Source of the DNA: Legionella steigerwaltii
Lineage (GTDB): Bacteria > Pseudomonadota > Gammaproteobacteria > Legionellales > Legionellaceae
Assembly (NCBI RefSeq): GCF_001468065.1
Contig: NZ_LNYZ01000006.1
Span: forward strand, 1 to 64,000
Direction of reading: 5' to 3'
DNA: 64,000 bases
Made by a program: the position numbers and the translations under genes
Shown: positions 27,830-36,928 of the stretch, piece by piece
How positions within the stretch are numbered: the first letter of the stretch is position 1
Layout of the letters: every line of letters starts with the position of its first letter
The notes under the pieces: generated by a model
The model's input: only the letters and a program-made list of their open reading frames with translations
The model's database searches: none
Told to the model about the DNA's origin: nothing

Positions 27830-29707
27830 ATGGAAAATACACAAAAGTTCTCTTATGGACTCACGTTAGGAGCTTTAGGAGTTGTGTTTGGTGACATAGG
27901 CACCAGCCCATTATATGCCTTAAAAGTCACTATGGATAATCTCCCTATTTCTCAAACTACTATTATGGGAGTACTCTCACTTATATTTTGGTGTTTGATT
28001 ATTATTATTTCATTCAAATACTTAATCATGATTTTTCGGGCAGATAATGATGGAGAAGGAGGAATTCTTGCCCTTTTAGCGCTGATGAAATATAAAAGCA
28101 CTCGATATGTACCCTTATTTTATATTGTTGCAATTTTTGGAGCCGGCTTACTCTTAGGTGACGGCATGCTTACGCCAGCCATATCGGTAGTCAGTGCCGT
28201 AGAGGGTCTCAGTACGCTTTCGGACTCATTTACACCCTACATTCTACCCATTGCAGGAGTGATTCTAATCTTTCTTTTCATGCTGCAATCAAGAGGAACG
28301 GGCAGCATAGGAAATCTATTCGGCCCATTTATACTTATCTGGTTTATAACCATCGCTGTACTCGGAATAGTACAAATAGTAAAAGCCCCAATCGTGTTAG
28401 AAGCAATCAATCCTTACTATGCTTTTGCTTTGATACAGGAGACAGGATTTAAAGGATATTTATTATTGGGAGGAATCTTTCTCGTTGTTACAGGAGGAGA
28501 GGCACTGTATGCCGATATAGGACATTTTGGAAAAAATCCCATTCGTGCCAGTTGGTTTGCGGTTGTTCTTCCCTGCTTGGTATTAAATTACTTTGGCCAA
28601 GGTGCTAATTTACTCTTACACCCTCAAGCGATTAGTAATCCTTTTTATATGATTGCACCTCAATGGTTTTATATTCCATTAATTATTCTTGCTACTATTG
28701 CAACAGTAATCGCGTCACAAGCAGTTATTTCAGCTACCTTTTCTTTAACAAAACAAGCTGTTTTGCTAGGTCTATGCCCTCGTATACCTATCGTGCAAAC
28801 ATCCAAGGAATTTTCCGGGCAAATTTATGTACCTCAAATTAACATTATTTTATTTATTGGAACTATCACCTTTTGTTTTGCATTCAGAACATCAGATAAT
28901 TTAGCTCACGCCTATGGAATCGCTGTAAATGCATACATGCTCCTGATTGATGCAATGGTTGCTTATGCAGCCTTATCGATTTGGAAATGGTCAAAATTTA
29001 AAGTCACTGTGATATTCGGATTATTTCTCACGATAGATTTTGCATTTCTTGGTTCAAATTTACATAAGTTTTTAACAGGTGGTTGGGTCCCAGTCACCTT
29101 TGCTTTACTGATAGCAACCATTATGTATACCTGGAAATTTGGCTTGGAATACTTGCGTGAAAATTATTACATGAATAAAGATGATATTTCCAAGATTCTC
29201 AGACAACTAGAATACAAGAGTTTGAATCAACTTACCGATTTAACAGCAATTTTTATTACCGATGTTTATGATAAAAGCGGTGGGAGCTTTCTCCACTTCC
29301 TCAAGTTAAGCCGCGCTGTTCCAGAACGTGTTCTTATTGTTAATTATATTGTAGACAACATACCGTATGTTCATTACAGCCAACGTTATGAAATTACCTG
29401 CTTGCATGAAAAAGTTTTTAATCTCACCTTACATTTTGGATTTATGGAAACTATTTCGATACCCAGAGCTTTGGAACGAGCCTCTAACAAAAACTTGTTC
29501 CCCTTCAAGTTAAATGTTGACCGTGCTACCTATATGGTGGAAATTCCCAATATTACCGCATCCAAATCAAAAAAATCATTAACCTTCTATTGGCAAGAAA
29601 AATTATTTGCTTTTTTAATACGCAACTACTCGGCTAATTTAAATATCGACTTTTATAAATTACCGTACAATAGAACGATGGCAATTGGCACTTATTATAT
29701 TATGTAA
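27830..29707 (+). CDS. kup: Low-affinity potassium uptake protein Kup
   Basis: Kup is a proton-coupled potassium transporter of the inner membrane. The 625-residue protein has the family start YGLTLGALGVVFGDIGTSPLYAL, about 12 hydrophobic segments up to about residue 430 and a C-terminal cytosolic domain (about 440-625). The GEGGILALLALM and GGEALYADIGHFG motifs are conserved. The ATG at 27830 is preferred; a TTG four codons upstream is in frame but unsupported. rdgC follows 15 bases downstream, possibly co-transcribed. Legionella genomes often have several kup copies, so the paralogue number is not fixed. Confidence 0.94.
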   Translation: MENTQKFSYGLTLGALGVVFGDIGTSPLYALKVTMDNLPISQTTIMGVLSLIFWCLIIIISFKYLIMIFRADNDGEGGILALLALMKYKSTRYVPLFYIVAIFGAGLLLGDGMLTPAISVVSAVEGLSTLSDSFTPYILPIAGVILIFLFMLQSRGTGSIGNLFGPFILIWFITIAVLGIVQIVKAPIVLEAINPYYAFALIQETGFKGYLLLGGIFLVVTGGEALYADIGHFGKNPIRASWFAVVLPCLVLNYFGQGANLLLHPQAISNPFYMIAPQWFYIPLIILATIATVIASQAVISATFSLTKQAVLLGLCPRIPIVQTSKEFSGQIYVPQINIILFIGTITFCFAFRTSDNLAHAYGIAVNAYMLLIDAMVAYAALSIWKWSKFKVTVIFGLFLTIDFAFLGSNLHKFLTGGWVPVTFALLIATIMYTWKFGLEYLRENYYMNKDDISKILRQLEYKSLNQLTDLTAIFITDVYDKSGGSFLHFLKLSRAVPERVLIVNYIVDNIPYVHYSQRYEITCLHEKVFNLTLHFGFMETISIPRALERASNKNLFPFKLNVDRATYMVEIPNITASKSKKSLTFYWQEKLFAFLIRNYSANLNIDFYKLPYNRTMAIGTYYIM

Positions 29708-29722
29708 TCTCAGGAGTTTTTT

Positions 29723-30640
29723 ATGTGGTTTAACAACGCATTAATCTATCAATATGAGTTGGATGAAGCTGGTGATTTAACAGCTTCCTTGGCTGAAAAT
29801 ATTCTAAAACCTTGTCCCCCTCATGCTCGTTTTGTTTATGGCTGGCTTCCTGCCTTTGCGGATGAAATGGTTCAAGAAATAGCCGGTAGTTCGCTAATTT
29901 GTATGGGCAAGGAAGAACGTCTACTGCCACGTGGCGTGATCAATAAAATGTTGGCTGAAAAAGTACAAGTCCTTGAAACGCAACAAGGTCGCCCAGTGAA
30001 ACGTGCTGAAAAAGCACAGATGGCTGAAGACATCGAATTTGAATTATTGCCTAAGTCATTTTGCATTCAGAAAAAAATGTTTGCCATCCTTGATAGCGTC
30101 AGCAAAAGAATAATAGTTAATGCTTCAAGTAACAACCAAGCAGCACAACTCACTTCTCTTTTGCGTAAATCAGTCGCTGGCATCTCGATTGAACCAATTT
30201 CTCATACAGAAAATCTTGCCTTACGTTTTGCCGAATGGATTCAATCTCCTAGCACCCTTCCTAATCATTTTCAATTAGCGTCTGATTGCTTACTTTTTTC
30301 TCTTGATGATGAAAAAAAACGAGTGCATTGCAAGGGTTATGAACTCCCAGCAGAAGAAATCTTAACGTTATTATCTCAAGGTATGGGAACGGCTGAAATT
30401 TCGTTAATCTGGAAAGAACGAATTCAATTGACTCTAACCCATGATTTTAGCTTTAAAAAGCTTAAAAGCCTTGATCTTCTACTCGATGATTTTAATGACA
30501 TTAAACAACTTGATGAAGAATACCAACAACGTGATGCAGCACTTGCTTTATTATCCGGTGAGCTACGTGAACTAACTCATGATCTTTTAGTTGCTCTTGC
30601 GGTAAAAGAAAAAGAACCCGAATTAGAAGTGATCGCATAA
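29723..30640 (+). CDS. rdgC: Recombination-associated protein RdgC
   Basis: RdgC is a nucleoid-associated, ring-forming DNA-binding protein that limits RecA activity. The 305-residue product has the family N-terminus (MWFNNALIYQYELD), GSSLICMGKEERLLPRGVIN and a KRAEKAQMAEDIEFELLPKSF segment, matching the full E. coli length (303). An AGGAG ribosome-binding site lies upstream. A clear intrinsic terminator follows 12 bases after the stop. Confidence 0.95.
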   Translation: MWFNNALIYQYELDEAGDLTASLAENILKPCPPHARFVYGWLPAFADEMVQEIAGSSLICMGKEERLLPRGVINKMLAEKVQVLETQQGRPVKRAEKAQMAEDIEFELLPKSFCIQKKMFAILDSVSKRIIVNASSNNQAAQLTSLLRKSVAGISIEPISHTENLALRFAEWIQSPSTLPNHFQLASDCLLFSLDDEKKRVHCKGYELPAEEILTLLSQGMGTAEISLIWKERIQLTLTHDFSFKKLKSLDLLLDDFNDIKQLDEEYQQRDAALALLSGELRELTHDLLVALAVKEKEPELEVIA

Positions 30641-30651
30641 AATACATCGAA

Positions 30652-30682
30652 GGGAGCAGCATTTGATAATGCTCCCTTTTTC
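30652..30682 (+). terminator. Intrinsic terminator of rdgC
   Basis: GGGAGCA pairs with TGCTCCC across an 11-base loop and is followed by TTTTTC. It follows the rdgC stop closely and should end the kup-rdgC transcript. Confidence 0.85.
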
Positions 30683-30774
30683 ATCTGTTCTTACCAAGAT
30701 ACTTTATTAATTGAGCTCTTTCTGTAGAAAATGAAATAAAGAGACATCAGATAAATATTTTTAGTCATACTTTG

Positions 30775-30833
30775 TAGCCTGGGTGAAGGCGTAAGCCGTA
30801 ACCCGGGTTACGGCTGTGCCTTCACCCAGGCTA
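30775..30833. repeat. Short palindromic repeat, second arm subtype
   Basis: The outer ends TAGCCTGGGTG/CACCCAGGCTA enclose an inner arm of the other subtype, GAAGGCGTAAGCCGTAACC, pairing with GGTTACGGCTGTGCCTTC around a CCCGGG centre. It is only 59 bases with almost no loop. It lies between the convergent ends of rdgC and bamD. Confidence 0.92.
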
Positions 30834-30885
30834 CAATGCTACCTATCACTCAACCATCGGTTCTCATGATTTAGAACTAGAGTAT

Positions 30886-31659
30886 TTAAACAATTCTGTC
30901 CATTTTAGTTGTGTGATAAGTTGCCTGATAAACAGCAAACGCTTCGTCTGCTGCTTTTTTGAAACCTAAGGCCATATTAGCATGATACATCACTACCAAA
31001 GCCAGTTTTGCACTTGGTGCTTGTGGGTAGTTTTTTACGACATAACTTGCTCTATTGATCGCTGCAACATACATCTTACGTTTAAAATAGAATGTCGCGA
31101 CATTCAATTCATGTTGTGCAAACATATTACGTAAATAGATCATACGCTGCAATGCATTTGCTTTATATTTACTGTCAGGAAATTTTTGAATCAAAATACC
31201 GAAATCAGAATAAGCTTGGGTTTGTGTTCCAGGATCTCTCCAAGACTCATCCAGTGGTAAGAATTTTGCAAAAACCCCGCGGGTTTGTTGGAAATTCGCC
31301 ATTCCTTTCATGTAATACGCATAATCTACATTTTTAGCGCGTGGATAAAGATGAATAAATCGCTCTGCAGTAGCTGCAGCTGAGGGATAATCTTCATTTT
31401 TATAATAAGCGTAAATCAATTGCATTTGTGAGTGTTCAGTATAATCACTAAATGGATACATTGTTTCTATCGCTTCAAGATGCTTTATTGCTGTTGAATA
31501 TTCTTTTTTACGTAAGTCCTTTTGGGCTTCCGTATTTAGCTGCTCCGCGGTCATGCCTTTATAAGGATTATTATCTTCATCTTCTTTTCCCCACCATGTC
31601 TTGCATGCAGATAAAGATACCATAAGACCTATTAGGAACAACATTTGAATTCGTTTCAT
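30886..31659 (-). CDS. bamD: Outer-membrane assembly lipoprotein BamD
   Basis: BamD is an essential lipoprotein of the BAM complex that inserts beta-barrel proteins. The 257-residue precursor has a lipoprotein signal with lipobox LSAC (Cys19) and about five TPR units, beginning EQLNTEAQKDLRKKEYSTAI. The YPFSDYTEHSQMQLIYAYYK and YYMKGMANFQQTRG segments are typical. The gene is monocistronic, with a 223-base upstream region up to the tRNA-Ser gene on the other strand. Confidence 0.95.
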   Translation of the reverse strand: MKRIQMLFLIGLMVSLSACKTWWGKEDEDNNPYKGMTAEQLNTEAQKDLRKKEYSTAIKHLEAIETMYPFSDYTEHSQMQLIYAYYKNEDYPSAAATAERFIHLYPRAKNVDYAYYMKGMANFQQTRGVFAKFLPLDESWRDPGTQTQAYSDFGILIQKFPDSKYKANALQRMIYLRNMFAQHELNVATFYFKRKMYVAAINRASYVVKNYPQAPSAKLALVVMYHANMALGFKKAADEAFAVYQATYHTTKMDRIV

Positions 31660-31882
31660 AAACTACACCTAACCTATTTATAAAATATACATCTGTTGTA
31701 TCTACAACAGTCACAAAATTTGGAACATTATACCTAGGACTATATAATTTGCGAACATTCTTGTGTTTTTTTTAAAGAGCGAAAAAAATAAAAATCGTAC
31801 CACTGAAAAAGTACTCTATAATCGCAGAGAATATTAAAAAAATGTTTGCAAAACCAGAGTCGTTAGGATAGTATTCTCGCCT

Positions 31883-31970
31883 GGAGAGATGGCAGAGCGG
31901 TCGAATGCGGCGGTCTTGAAAACCGTTGAAGGGCAACCTTCCCAGGGTTCGAATCCCTGTCTCTCCGCCA
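31883..31970 (+). tRNA. tRNA-Ser (anticodon UGA)
   Basis: The 88-base gene has the acceptor GGAGAGA pairing with TCTCTCC, a class-II long variable arm, anticodon TGA in GTCTTGAAAAC, a GGTTCGAATCC T arm and an encoded CCA. Confidence 0.97.
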
Positions 31971-32122
31971 AGTTTTTTACTTTCAGTAATCCAGCCTTTC
32001 TTAGAAAATAATTTGTCCTGTAAATACCATTATTTTCAAGCATAAAATTAAAGAAATTATCAGTATTGAAATTATTTAAGCCGTTGGTATAGTTACTCTA
32101 CCTAACGTTAATGGAGAGCTAC

Positions 32123-32668
32123 ATGTTAAGGAATTCAATGAATCGTTTTGGCAGTATTACGAAACTACTGCATTGGTTAATTTTTATTCTAATTGCCGCC
32201 CAATTTTATTTTGTCTGGTCTCTTAGTGACAACTCTCCTCTGACACCACTCTATATGATGTTGCATAAATCAGTGGGTGTAACTATTTTAGTACTCGGGC
32301 TCCTATTTTATATTTGGCATATTATAAGTATCAAACCCCTACCTCCAGAGAATCAACCACGATGGCAATACATTATTTCTAAATTGGTCCACCACCTGCT
32401 TTTTATTCTTATAATACTGATGCCAATCGTTGGCTACATAATGACATGCTCTGATGGTAAACCGATTAACTTTTTTGGTTGGTTCACTATACCCTGCCTA
32501 ATCACAGAAAATGAGCAACTTGGTAGTATAATGTTCTCAACCCACGAAACAATTGCCTTTATTATCCTGGCTCTTGTTGGACTTCATTTTCTTGCGGCTC
32601 TCTATCATCATTTCATTCGCAAAGATGATGTATTAAAGCGCATGCTTCCTTTTACTTCGAATAAGTAG
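32123..32668 (+). CDS. Cytochrome b561 family protein
   Basis: This inner-membrane di-haem b-type cytochrome probably passes electrons from the quinol pool. The 181-residue protein has four hydrophobic segments and the CybB-type haem histidines in TKLLHWLIF, MLHKSVG, VHHLLF and VGLHFLAALYHHF. The ATG at 32123 is chosen because GGAGAG lies 7 bases upstream; an ATG at 32111 overlaps that ribosome-binding site. It is monocistronic. The electron acceptor is unknown; E. coli CybB can act as a superoxide:quinone oxidoreductase. Confidence 0.85.
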   Translation: MLRNSMNRFGSITKLLHWLIFILIAAQFYFVWSLSDNSPLTPLYMMLHKSVGVTILVLGLLFYIWHIISIKPLPPENQPRWQYIISKLVHHLLFILIILMPIVGYIMTCSDGKPINFFGWFTIPCLITENEQLGSIMFSTHETIAFIILALVGLHFLAALYHHFIRKDDVLKRMLPFTSNK

Positions 32669-32714
32669 CTCCTAATACTTAAAAGAAAAATAATCATTAC
32701 ATTGGAAATTTGCC

Positions 32715-32740
32715 TCGAGTAAAGAAAAATCTTTACTCGA
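32715..32740. terminator. Perfect hairpin between convergent genes
   Basis: TCGAGTAAAGA pairs exactly with TCTTTACTCGA across a 4-base loop. It lies between the cytochrome b561 gene and the end of the convergent membrane-protein gene. The T runs on either side are weak, so its role as a two-way terminator is plausible but unproven. Confidence 0.5.
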
Positions 32741-32750
32741 AGCATTAACT

Positions 32751-34067
32751 TTATTGTTGGAGTACATAACTAGGAGGCGCCGTAGGAGTTATTCCATCAA
32801 TTTGGTTTGAAGCATCTTGAAATCCTGGATACATAGGAGGTTCGTGCGTAGAGGCTTGATACATCTGAGGTTGATACGGTTGATACATAGGAGCTTGATA
32901 TAGAGGAACCTGAGGTTGTTGATAATAAACTGGGACATAAATCACTGTAGGAGGAGGCGGTGTAAAGTCAAAATGTAGGCCACCAATATCAACTGCATTC
33001 ATCTCGCCTTTACGTATTTGTCTTAATTCAGTGAGTAATTTCTGAATTTTATCATCACGATTGAAAAAGGAAGGTATAGACTTTTCTTTACCCAATAATT
33101 CTGTCATTTCGGCCTGTTTTGCAATCATAGCTAATTTTACTGCTACAGGATCTATATTTTTTCTTCGTAAAGCCTCTTCCTCTGAAGTCGTTAATCTAAA
33201 CCGGTCTGGATCATTGGGTTCCATAGACTCTTTGTTAGCGGATTTGTTGGAGGAATCATAGAGGAGGCTCATTGCAAAACAGCCAACACCTGCACCAATG
33301 ATGCTAAGTAGCACCGTTCCCATAATTACTACACCAACTGGATTAAATCCTGCTGCTACAGCAAGGGCAATTAATGGTACAGCGCCAAAATTAAGCGTTA
33401 AATAAGCTGAGCCGGCACCAAATCCAATGGAAGTAGCTAACATTAATGCGCCCTTCAGCCATCCTTCACCATAAAAAAAGCGGTCTACGCTGTCTGCAAA
33501 CTCATATAACATATAAACCAAAGCAATAGTAGCTAAAACTACAGCAATCAAAGCTAAAGCGATAACCAGCAAAGCCATGATCAATTTACCCAAATCATCA
33601 TTTGATTTTGAACCATGGCCATGGCTATGTGAAGACCCGAAACAACTATCTCCATGATAATGAGAATCATGAACTATAGATTTTATGAGTAAATAATTTA
33701 AAAGCGCTGAATCGTTGCAGTTGTAGTTGTTATACTCATGAATCTCAAATTTAATTGACGGATTAAATTGAGGCATTGGAGGATTAAACACACTCTGCTG
33801 TTGATGACGCATTCTTTGATGTATAGGCAAAGTCCGAAAAAGTGTATTAAAAGCATAAACTGCTTTACCTTTTTCATTAAAATCTAGAAGATGAAACGGG
33901 CTTTTACTCTGGCCAGATTCCATGGCATTTACTAGCGCAGAATACATTTCAGCATACATTTGATCACGATCTAACCCACGCTTAGAAGCATTTTCATAAT
34001 GGATTAGTACCTGTCCATATAATAACTTTAATTTTTGATCAGTAAACTTAGAACTTAAATCAGGCAT
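32751..34067 (-). CDS. Membrane protein with Pro/Tyr-rich tail ending PTAPPSY; effector candidate
   Basis: I do not recognise the family. The 438-residue protein has a soluble N-terminal part (1-130), a His-rich stretch at 133-152, then hydrophobic segments at about 161-188 and 205-268 (three or four membrane passes), a charged helical region (275-365) and a tail rich in Pro, Tyr and Gln (about 366-438) with repeated QAPMYQPYQPQMYQ-like units. The last residues include PTAPPSY at 428-434, which combines a PTAP motif and a PPxY motif. There is no signal peptide. The layout suits a protein placed in host membranes that recruits host partners, but translocation is not shown. A GGAG site lies 9 bases before the ATG. 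Confidence 0.7.
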   Translation of the reverse strand: MPDLSSKFTDQKLKLLYGQVLIHYENASKRGLDRDQMYAEMYSALVNAMESGQSKSPFHLLDFNEKGKAVYAFNTLFRTLPIHQRMRHQQQSVFNPPMPQFNPSIKFEIHEYNNYNCNDSALLNYLLIKSIVHDSHYHGDSCFGSSHSHGHGSKSNDDLGKLIMALLVIALALIAVVLATIALVYMLYEFADSVDRFFYGEGWLKGALMLATSIGFGAGSAYLTLNFGAVPLIALAVAAGFNPVGVVIMGTVLLSIIGAGVGCFAMSLLYDSSNKSANKESMEPNDPDRFRLTTSEEEALRRKNIDPVAVKLAMIAKQAEMTELLGKEKSIPSFFNRDDKIQKLLTELRQIRKGEMNAVDIGGLHFDFTPPPPTVIYVPVYYQQPQVPLYQAPMYQPYQPQMYQASTHEPPMYPGFQDASNQIDGITPTAPPSYVLQQ

Positions 34068-34195
34068 AGCATTTTACTCCTATAAATGGGTTATATAGGC
34101 AAACGCTGCTATCCTGATCCTAGGATATTAATTTTTTTTGGAATGAAAAAATCAAGAAACCATGAAGCTCAAGCTAACACATTTGTCTATAAAAC

Positions 34196-36073
34196 CTAGT
34201 GTCTTACAATTTGTGCTCGATTAATTAAACTTTTTACATACAAGTCATAATCCATCATGCCATAGCTTGCTTCGATTTGTTGAATTAAGCTGTCTTGCTG
34301 CTCCCTGTCTAAAGTACTTAATTTGCCATCATGAATCTGTTTTAGTCTTACTACGACATAATCACCATTCGGCATAACAAGACCATCTCGACTTTCAGGT
34401 CGTAATAAATTGAATGCCATGTCATTAATATCTGTATCTACCTTATCATTGTCACGAGTCGATTTAACCACAGATTTCCATGATAAATTGTTACTACTTA
34501 TTAATTCTTGTTGTTTCTTATCTTCAACTGGGTTTAATAAATTCATCCCTACTTCTTTCGCTTTAGATTCAGCAATTTTTTTAACCAAAATTTTGCTGAT
34601 TTGATCTTGAACCGCTTCTAAAGACTGTTCCTTTTCCGCCCAATGCTGGTCAACCCTGATAACAACAACTGAGTCATTATCAATTTGTATCGGTTCGCTG
34701 TTATTTCCTAAATCAAGCACATCATGACTAAATGCCGTATTAAGTACTTGTTTATTTTTTGTAAGATTATCTGTACCGCCTGATCGTGCAAAAGGTTGTG
34801 TTTTTTCAATTTTTAAATTTAATGCGTCAGCTACTGGTTGAAGTGAGTCTGGGGATTGATAACTTAAATCCGACAATTGTTCCATAGCTTGTGTATATTT
34901 AGTCTGAGCAGCTTCAGCAACCAATTGTTCTTTAATCGACGAGCCCACTTCAGAAAAAGATTTGGTTGAAACAGGTTTGTACGCAATTAGTTTAAAAATT
35001 TCATATCCATGTTTCGTTCTTTCAGGTGGAGAAATCTGTCCTGGCTTAGTTAAATTAGATAAAATTCGATTGTAATTATTTTGTCCGCTCGCTGTAATCC
35101 AGGGAAGAACGCCTTTGTCAGCTATAGAAAGCTTATCATCTGACATTGTTGAAACGAGCTGTTCGAATTGTTCCGGATTTTTTTGCAATAACTGATATGC
35201 ATTATTTGCTTTCTTCTGGATTTTATCCGAATCAGATTGACTCGCATTCTCTGGAACAGCAAATAAAATATGAGCGACTTGCCAGCTTGCTGGTATCAAA
35301 TAGTTACTTTGATTTTCTTCATAATATCGTTTTGCATCATCATCGGATATTTTAATTTTGTTCTTAATGTCATGCATGGATAAAGTCACATAATCCAAGC
35401 TGACTTTTTCAGGGGTCATAAATTCTTTTTTATGCTTTTTATAATAATCAGCAACCTCTTCTGCAGAAACATGAGCATCTTTTTCAAAGGCAGAAGCCTG
35501 AATCGTTAAATAATCATAGTCTCTGCTTTGCATATACAAACTTACAAAACGATCAATTTCATCAGGTAAAGCAAAGGAGCTACCCATAAAAGCAAATCGT
35601 TGCTGGTTTAATAGCATTCCTTGTTTTACTTCATTTTGAAAACTTGATTGTGTAAATAAGGCGGCATTTAATGCCTGTTGATATTTCTGGGCTGAAAAAT
35701 GACCGTCTTCCTGAAATTGAGGAATACTCAAAATTGCTGCATTTGCTTGATTTGCACTAACGTTGAAGCCATTCTTACCTGCAGCTTGTACTAAAACCTC
35801 ATTGGTAATCATTTGATCCAACACTTGGTTTTGCAATTTTTTTTCATCAGCAGCAGTCATTTGTTCAACATCTTGCATGGAACGGGCGCGTCTGTAATTG
35901 TTTTCAAAAGCTTGCAGTGTTAGAGGCTGACCATTAACGGTCACCTTAGAGTTTGTCGTTTGACGCGATTGTAGATAATAATCCACACCAAAAAGTGTAA
36001 ACGTAATACCGATTAAGATCACTACTAACCAAGCTACAACACCCTGTATACGTTCATTTAACTTTTGTAACAT
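34196..36073 (-). CDS. ppiD: Periplasmic folding chaperone PpiD
   Basis: PpiD is an inner-membrane-anchored chaperone near the SecYEG exit. The 625-residue protein has a short cytosolic start, a single membrane segment at about 12-34 (VAWLVVILIGITFTLFGVDY), a SurA-like N-terminal helical region, and one parvulin-type PPIase domain at about 265-360 (WQVAHILFAVPEN to KHGYEIFKLI). Length matches E. coli (623). It follows the hupB-tRNA-Val-tRNA-Asp unit, with the tRNA terminator in between, so it probably has its own promoter. Confidence 0.94.
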   Translation of the reverse strand: MLQKLNERIQGVVAWLVVILIGITFTLFGVDYYLQSRQTTNSKVTVNGQPLTLQAFENNYRRARSMQDVEQMTAADEKKLQNQVLDQMITNEVLVQAAGKNGFNVSANQANAAILSIPQFQEDGHFSAQKYQQALNAALFTQSSFQNEVKQGMLLNQQRFAFMGSSFALPDEIDRFVSLYMQSRDYDYLTIQASAFEKDAHVSAEEVADYYKKHKKEFMTPEKVSLDYVTLSMHDIKNKIKISDDDAKRYYEENQSNYLIPASWQVAHILFAVPENASQSDSDKIQKKANNAYQLLQKNPEQFEQLVSTMSDDKLSIADKGVLPWITASGQNNYNRILSNLTKPGQISPPERTKHGYEIFKLIAYKPVSTKSFSEVGSSIKEQLVAEAAQTKYTQAMEQLSDLSYQSPDSLQPVADALNLKIEKTQPFARSGGTDNLTKNKQVLNTAFSHDVLDLGNNSEPIQIDNDSVVVIRVDQHWAEKEQSLEAVQDQISKILVKKIAESKAKEVGMNLLNPVEDKKQQELISSNNLSWKSVVKSTRDNDKVDTDINDMAFNLLRPESRDGLVMPNGDYVVVRLKQIHDGKLSTLDREQQDSLIQQIEASYGMMDYDLYVKSLINRAQIVRH

Positions 36074-36322
36074 GTCCCAAGATCCATATTAATAATTAAA
36101 GCTTTATTCATTTTAGCGAGGGATTATAACCCAGACTGAAAAAAATCAAAACGAAAACAACAGTTCATCTATTCAGCAAAAATTTTCTTTTAAAACCAGT
36201 AAGAAAATTAACGTTGAAATAATTAATATTACTTCTTTTGCATATCTTTACCCGACATTTCTCTAAATAATAAAACAGAGATTAGGAAAAAATAGAGTCT
36301 GAAGTAAACACTTCTTTCCAGA

Positions 36323-36349
36323 TAAAAAAAACGCGCCTTTCGGCGCGTT
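36323..36349 (-). terminator. Strong intrinsic terminator after tRNA-Asp
   Basis: On the minus strand AACGCGCC pairs with GGCGCGTT across a GAAA-type 4-base loop, followed directly by a run of T. It lies 4 bases from the tRNA-Asp 3' end and should end the hupB-tRNA-Val-tRNA-Asp transcript. Confidence 0.93.
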
Positions 36350-36353
36350 AATC

Positions 36354-36430
36354 TGGCGGAGTGGACGGGGCTCGAACCCGCGACCCCCGGCGTGACAGGC
36401 CGGTATTCTGACCAACTGAACTACCACTCC
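36354..36430 (-). tRNA. tRNA-Asp (anticodon GUC)
   Basis: The 77-base gene starts GGAGTGG, has the anticodon loop CCTGTCACG with GTC, a GGTTCGAGCC T arm and an encoded GCCA end. It lies 6 bases downstream of tRNA-Val. Confidence 0.97.
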
Positions 36431-36436
36431 ATTTCT

Positions 36437-36512
36437 TGGTGGGTGCTGTAGGGATCGAACCTACGACCCTCGCCTTGTAAGGGCGATGCTCTCCCAGCTG
36501 AGCTAAGCACCC
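36437..36512 (-). tRNA. tRNA-Val (anticodon UAC)
   Basis: The 76-base gene has the acceptor GGGTGCT/AGCACCC, anticodon TAC in CCTTACAAG, and an encoded CCA. Its 5' end is only 7 bases after the hupB stop codon, so the two are transcribed together. Confidence 0.97.
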
Positions 36513-36519
36513 TGAAAAC

Positions 36520-36798
36520 TTATGCTTCTTGCACCGCTTCTTTCAGGTTTTTACCCGCTTTAAACTTGGCTACTCGTGACGCTTTAATTTGAATAATTTT
36601 ACCAGTTTGTGGGTTTCTACCTGTACGTGCTGAACGATTGCCTGTTGAAAAAGATCCGAAACCAGGTATTACTACTTGATCACCGCTTCTTAAAGCATCA
36701 GTAATAGTACTAGTAAAAGTTTCGAGAACACGGCTGGCGTCAGCTTTTGTTAAACCCGAACCACTTGCTATAGCATCAACTAATTCGCTCTTATTCAT
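36520..36798 (-). CDS. hupB: HU family DNA-binding protein, HupB-type
   Basis: HU is a small dimeric nucleoid protein that bends DNA. The 92-residue product has the HU N-terminal helices (MNKSELVDAIASGSGLTKAD), VVIPGFGSFSTG and the DNA-binding arm signature with RTGRNPQTGKIIQI. It lies directly after lon, as in E. coli, and runs into two tRNA genes. A -35/-10 promoter pair lies just upstream, so it can be expressed apart from lon. Confidence 0.96.
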   Translation of the reverse strand: MNKSELVDAIASGSGLTKADASRVLETFTSTITDALRSGDQVVIPGFGSFSTGNRSARTGRNPQTGKIIQIKASRVAKFKAGKNLKEAVQEA

Positions 36799-36840
36799 TG
36801 CTTCCCCTATACAGTTAATCTTCCATACTTCAAGTTAATT

Positions 36841-36869
36841 TAATTAAACTCATCAAATTAACCGGTCAA
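36841..36869 (-). promoter_or_regulatory. Candidate sigma-70 promoter of hupB
   Basis: On the minus strand TTGACC is followed after 17 bases by TAATTA. This would start transcription near 36834 with a leader of about 36 bases. A GC hairpin (GCCCGC/GCGGGC) just upstream, at about 36884-36905, may mark the lon transcript end. Confidence 0.5.
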
Positions 36870-36928
36870 GTAGTTACATCCTTGCAGTGCCCGCTAGTGG
36901 CGGGCTACGAAACGAAATATACCTCTTA

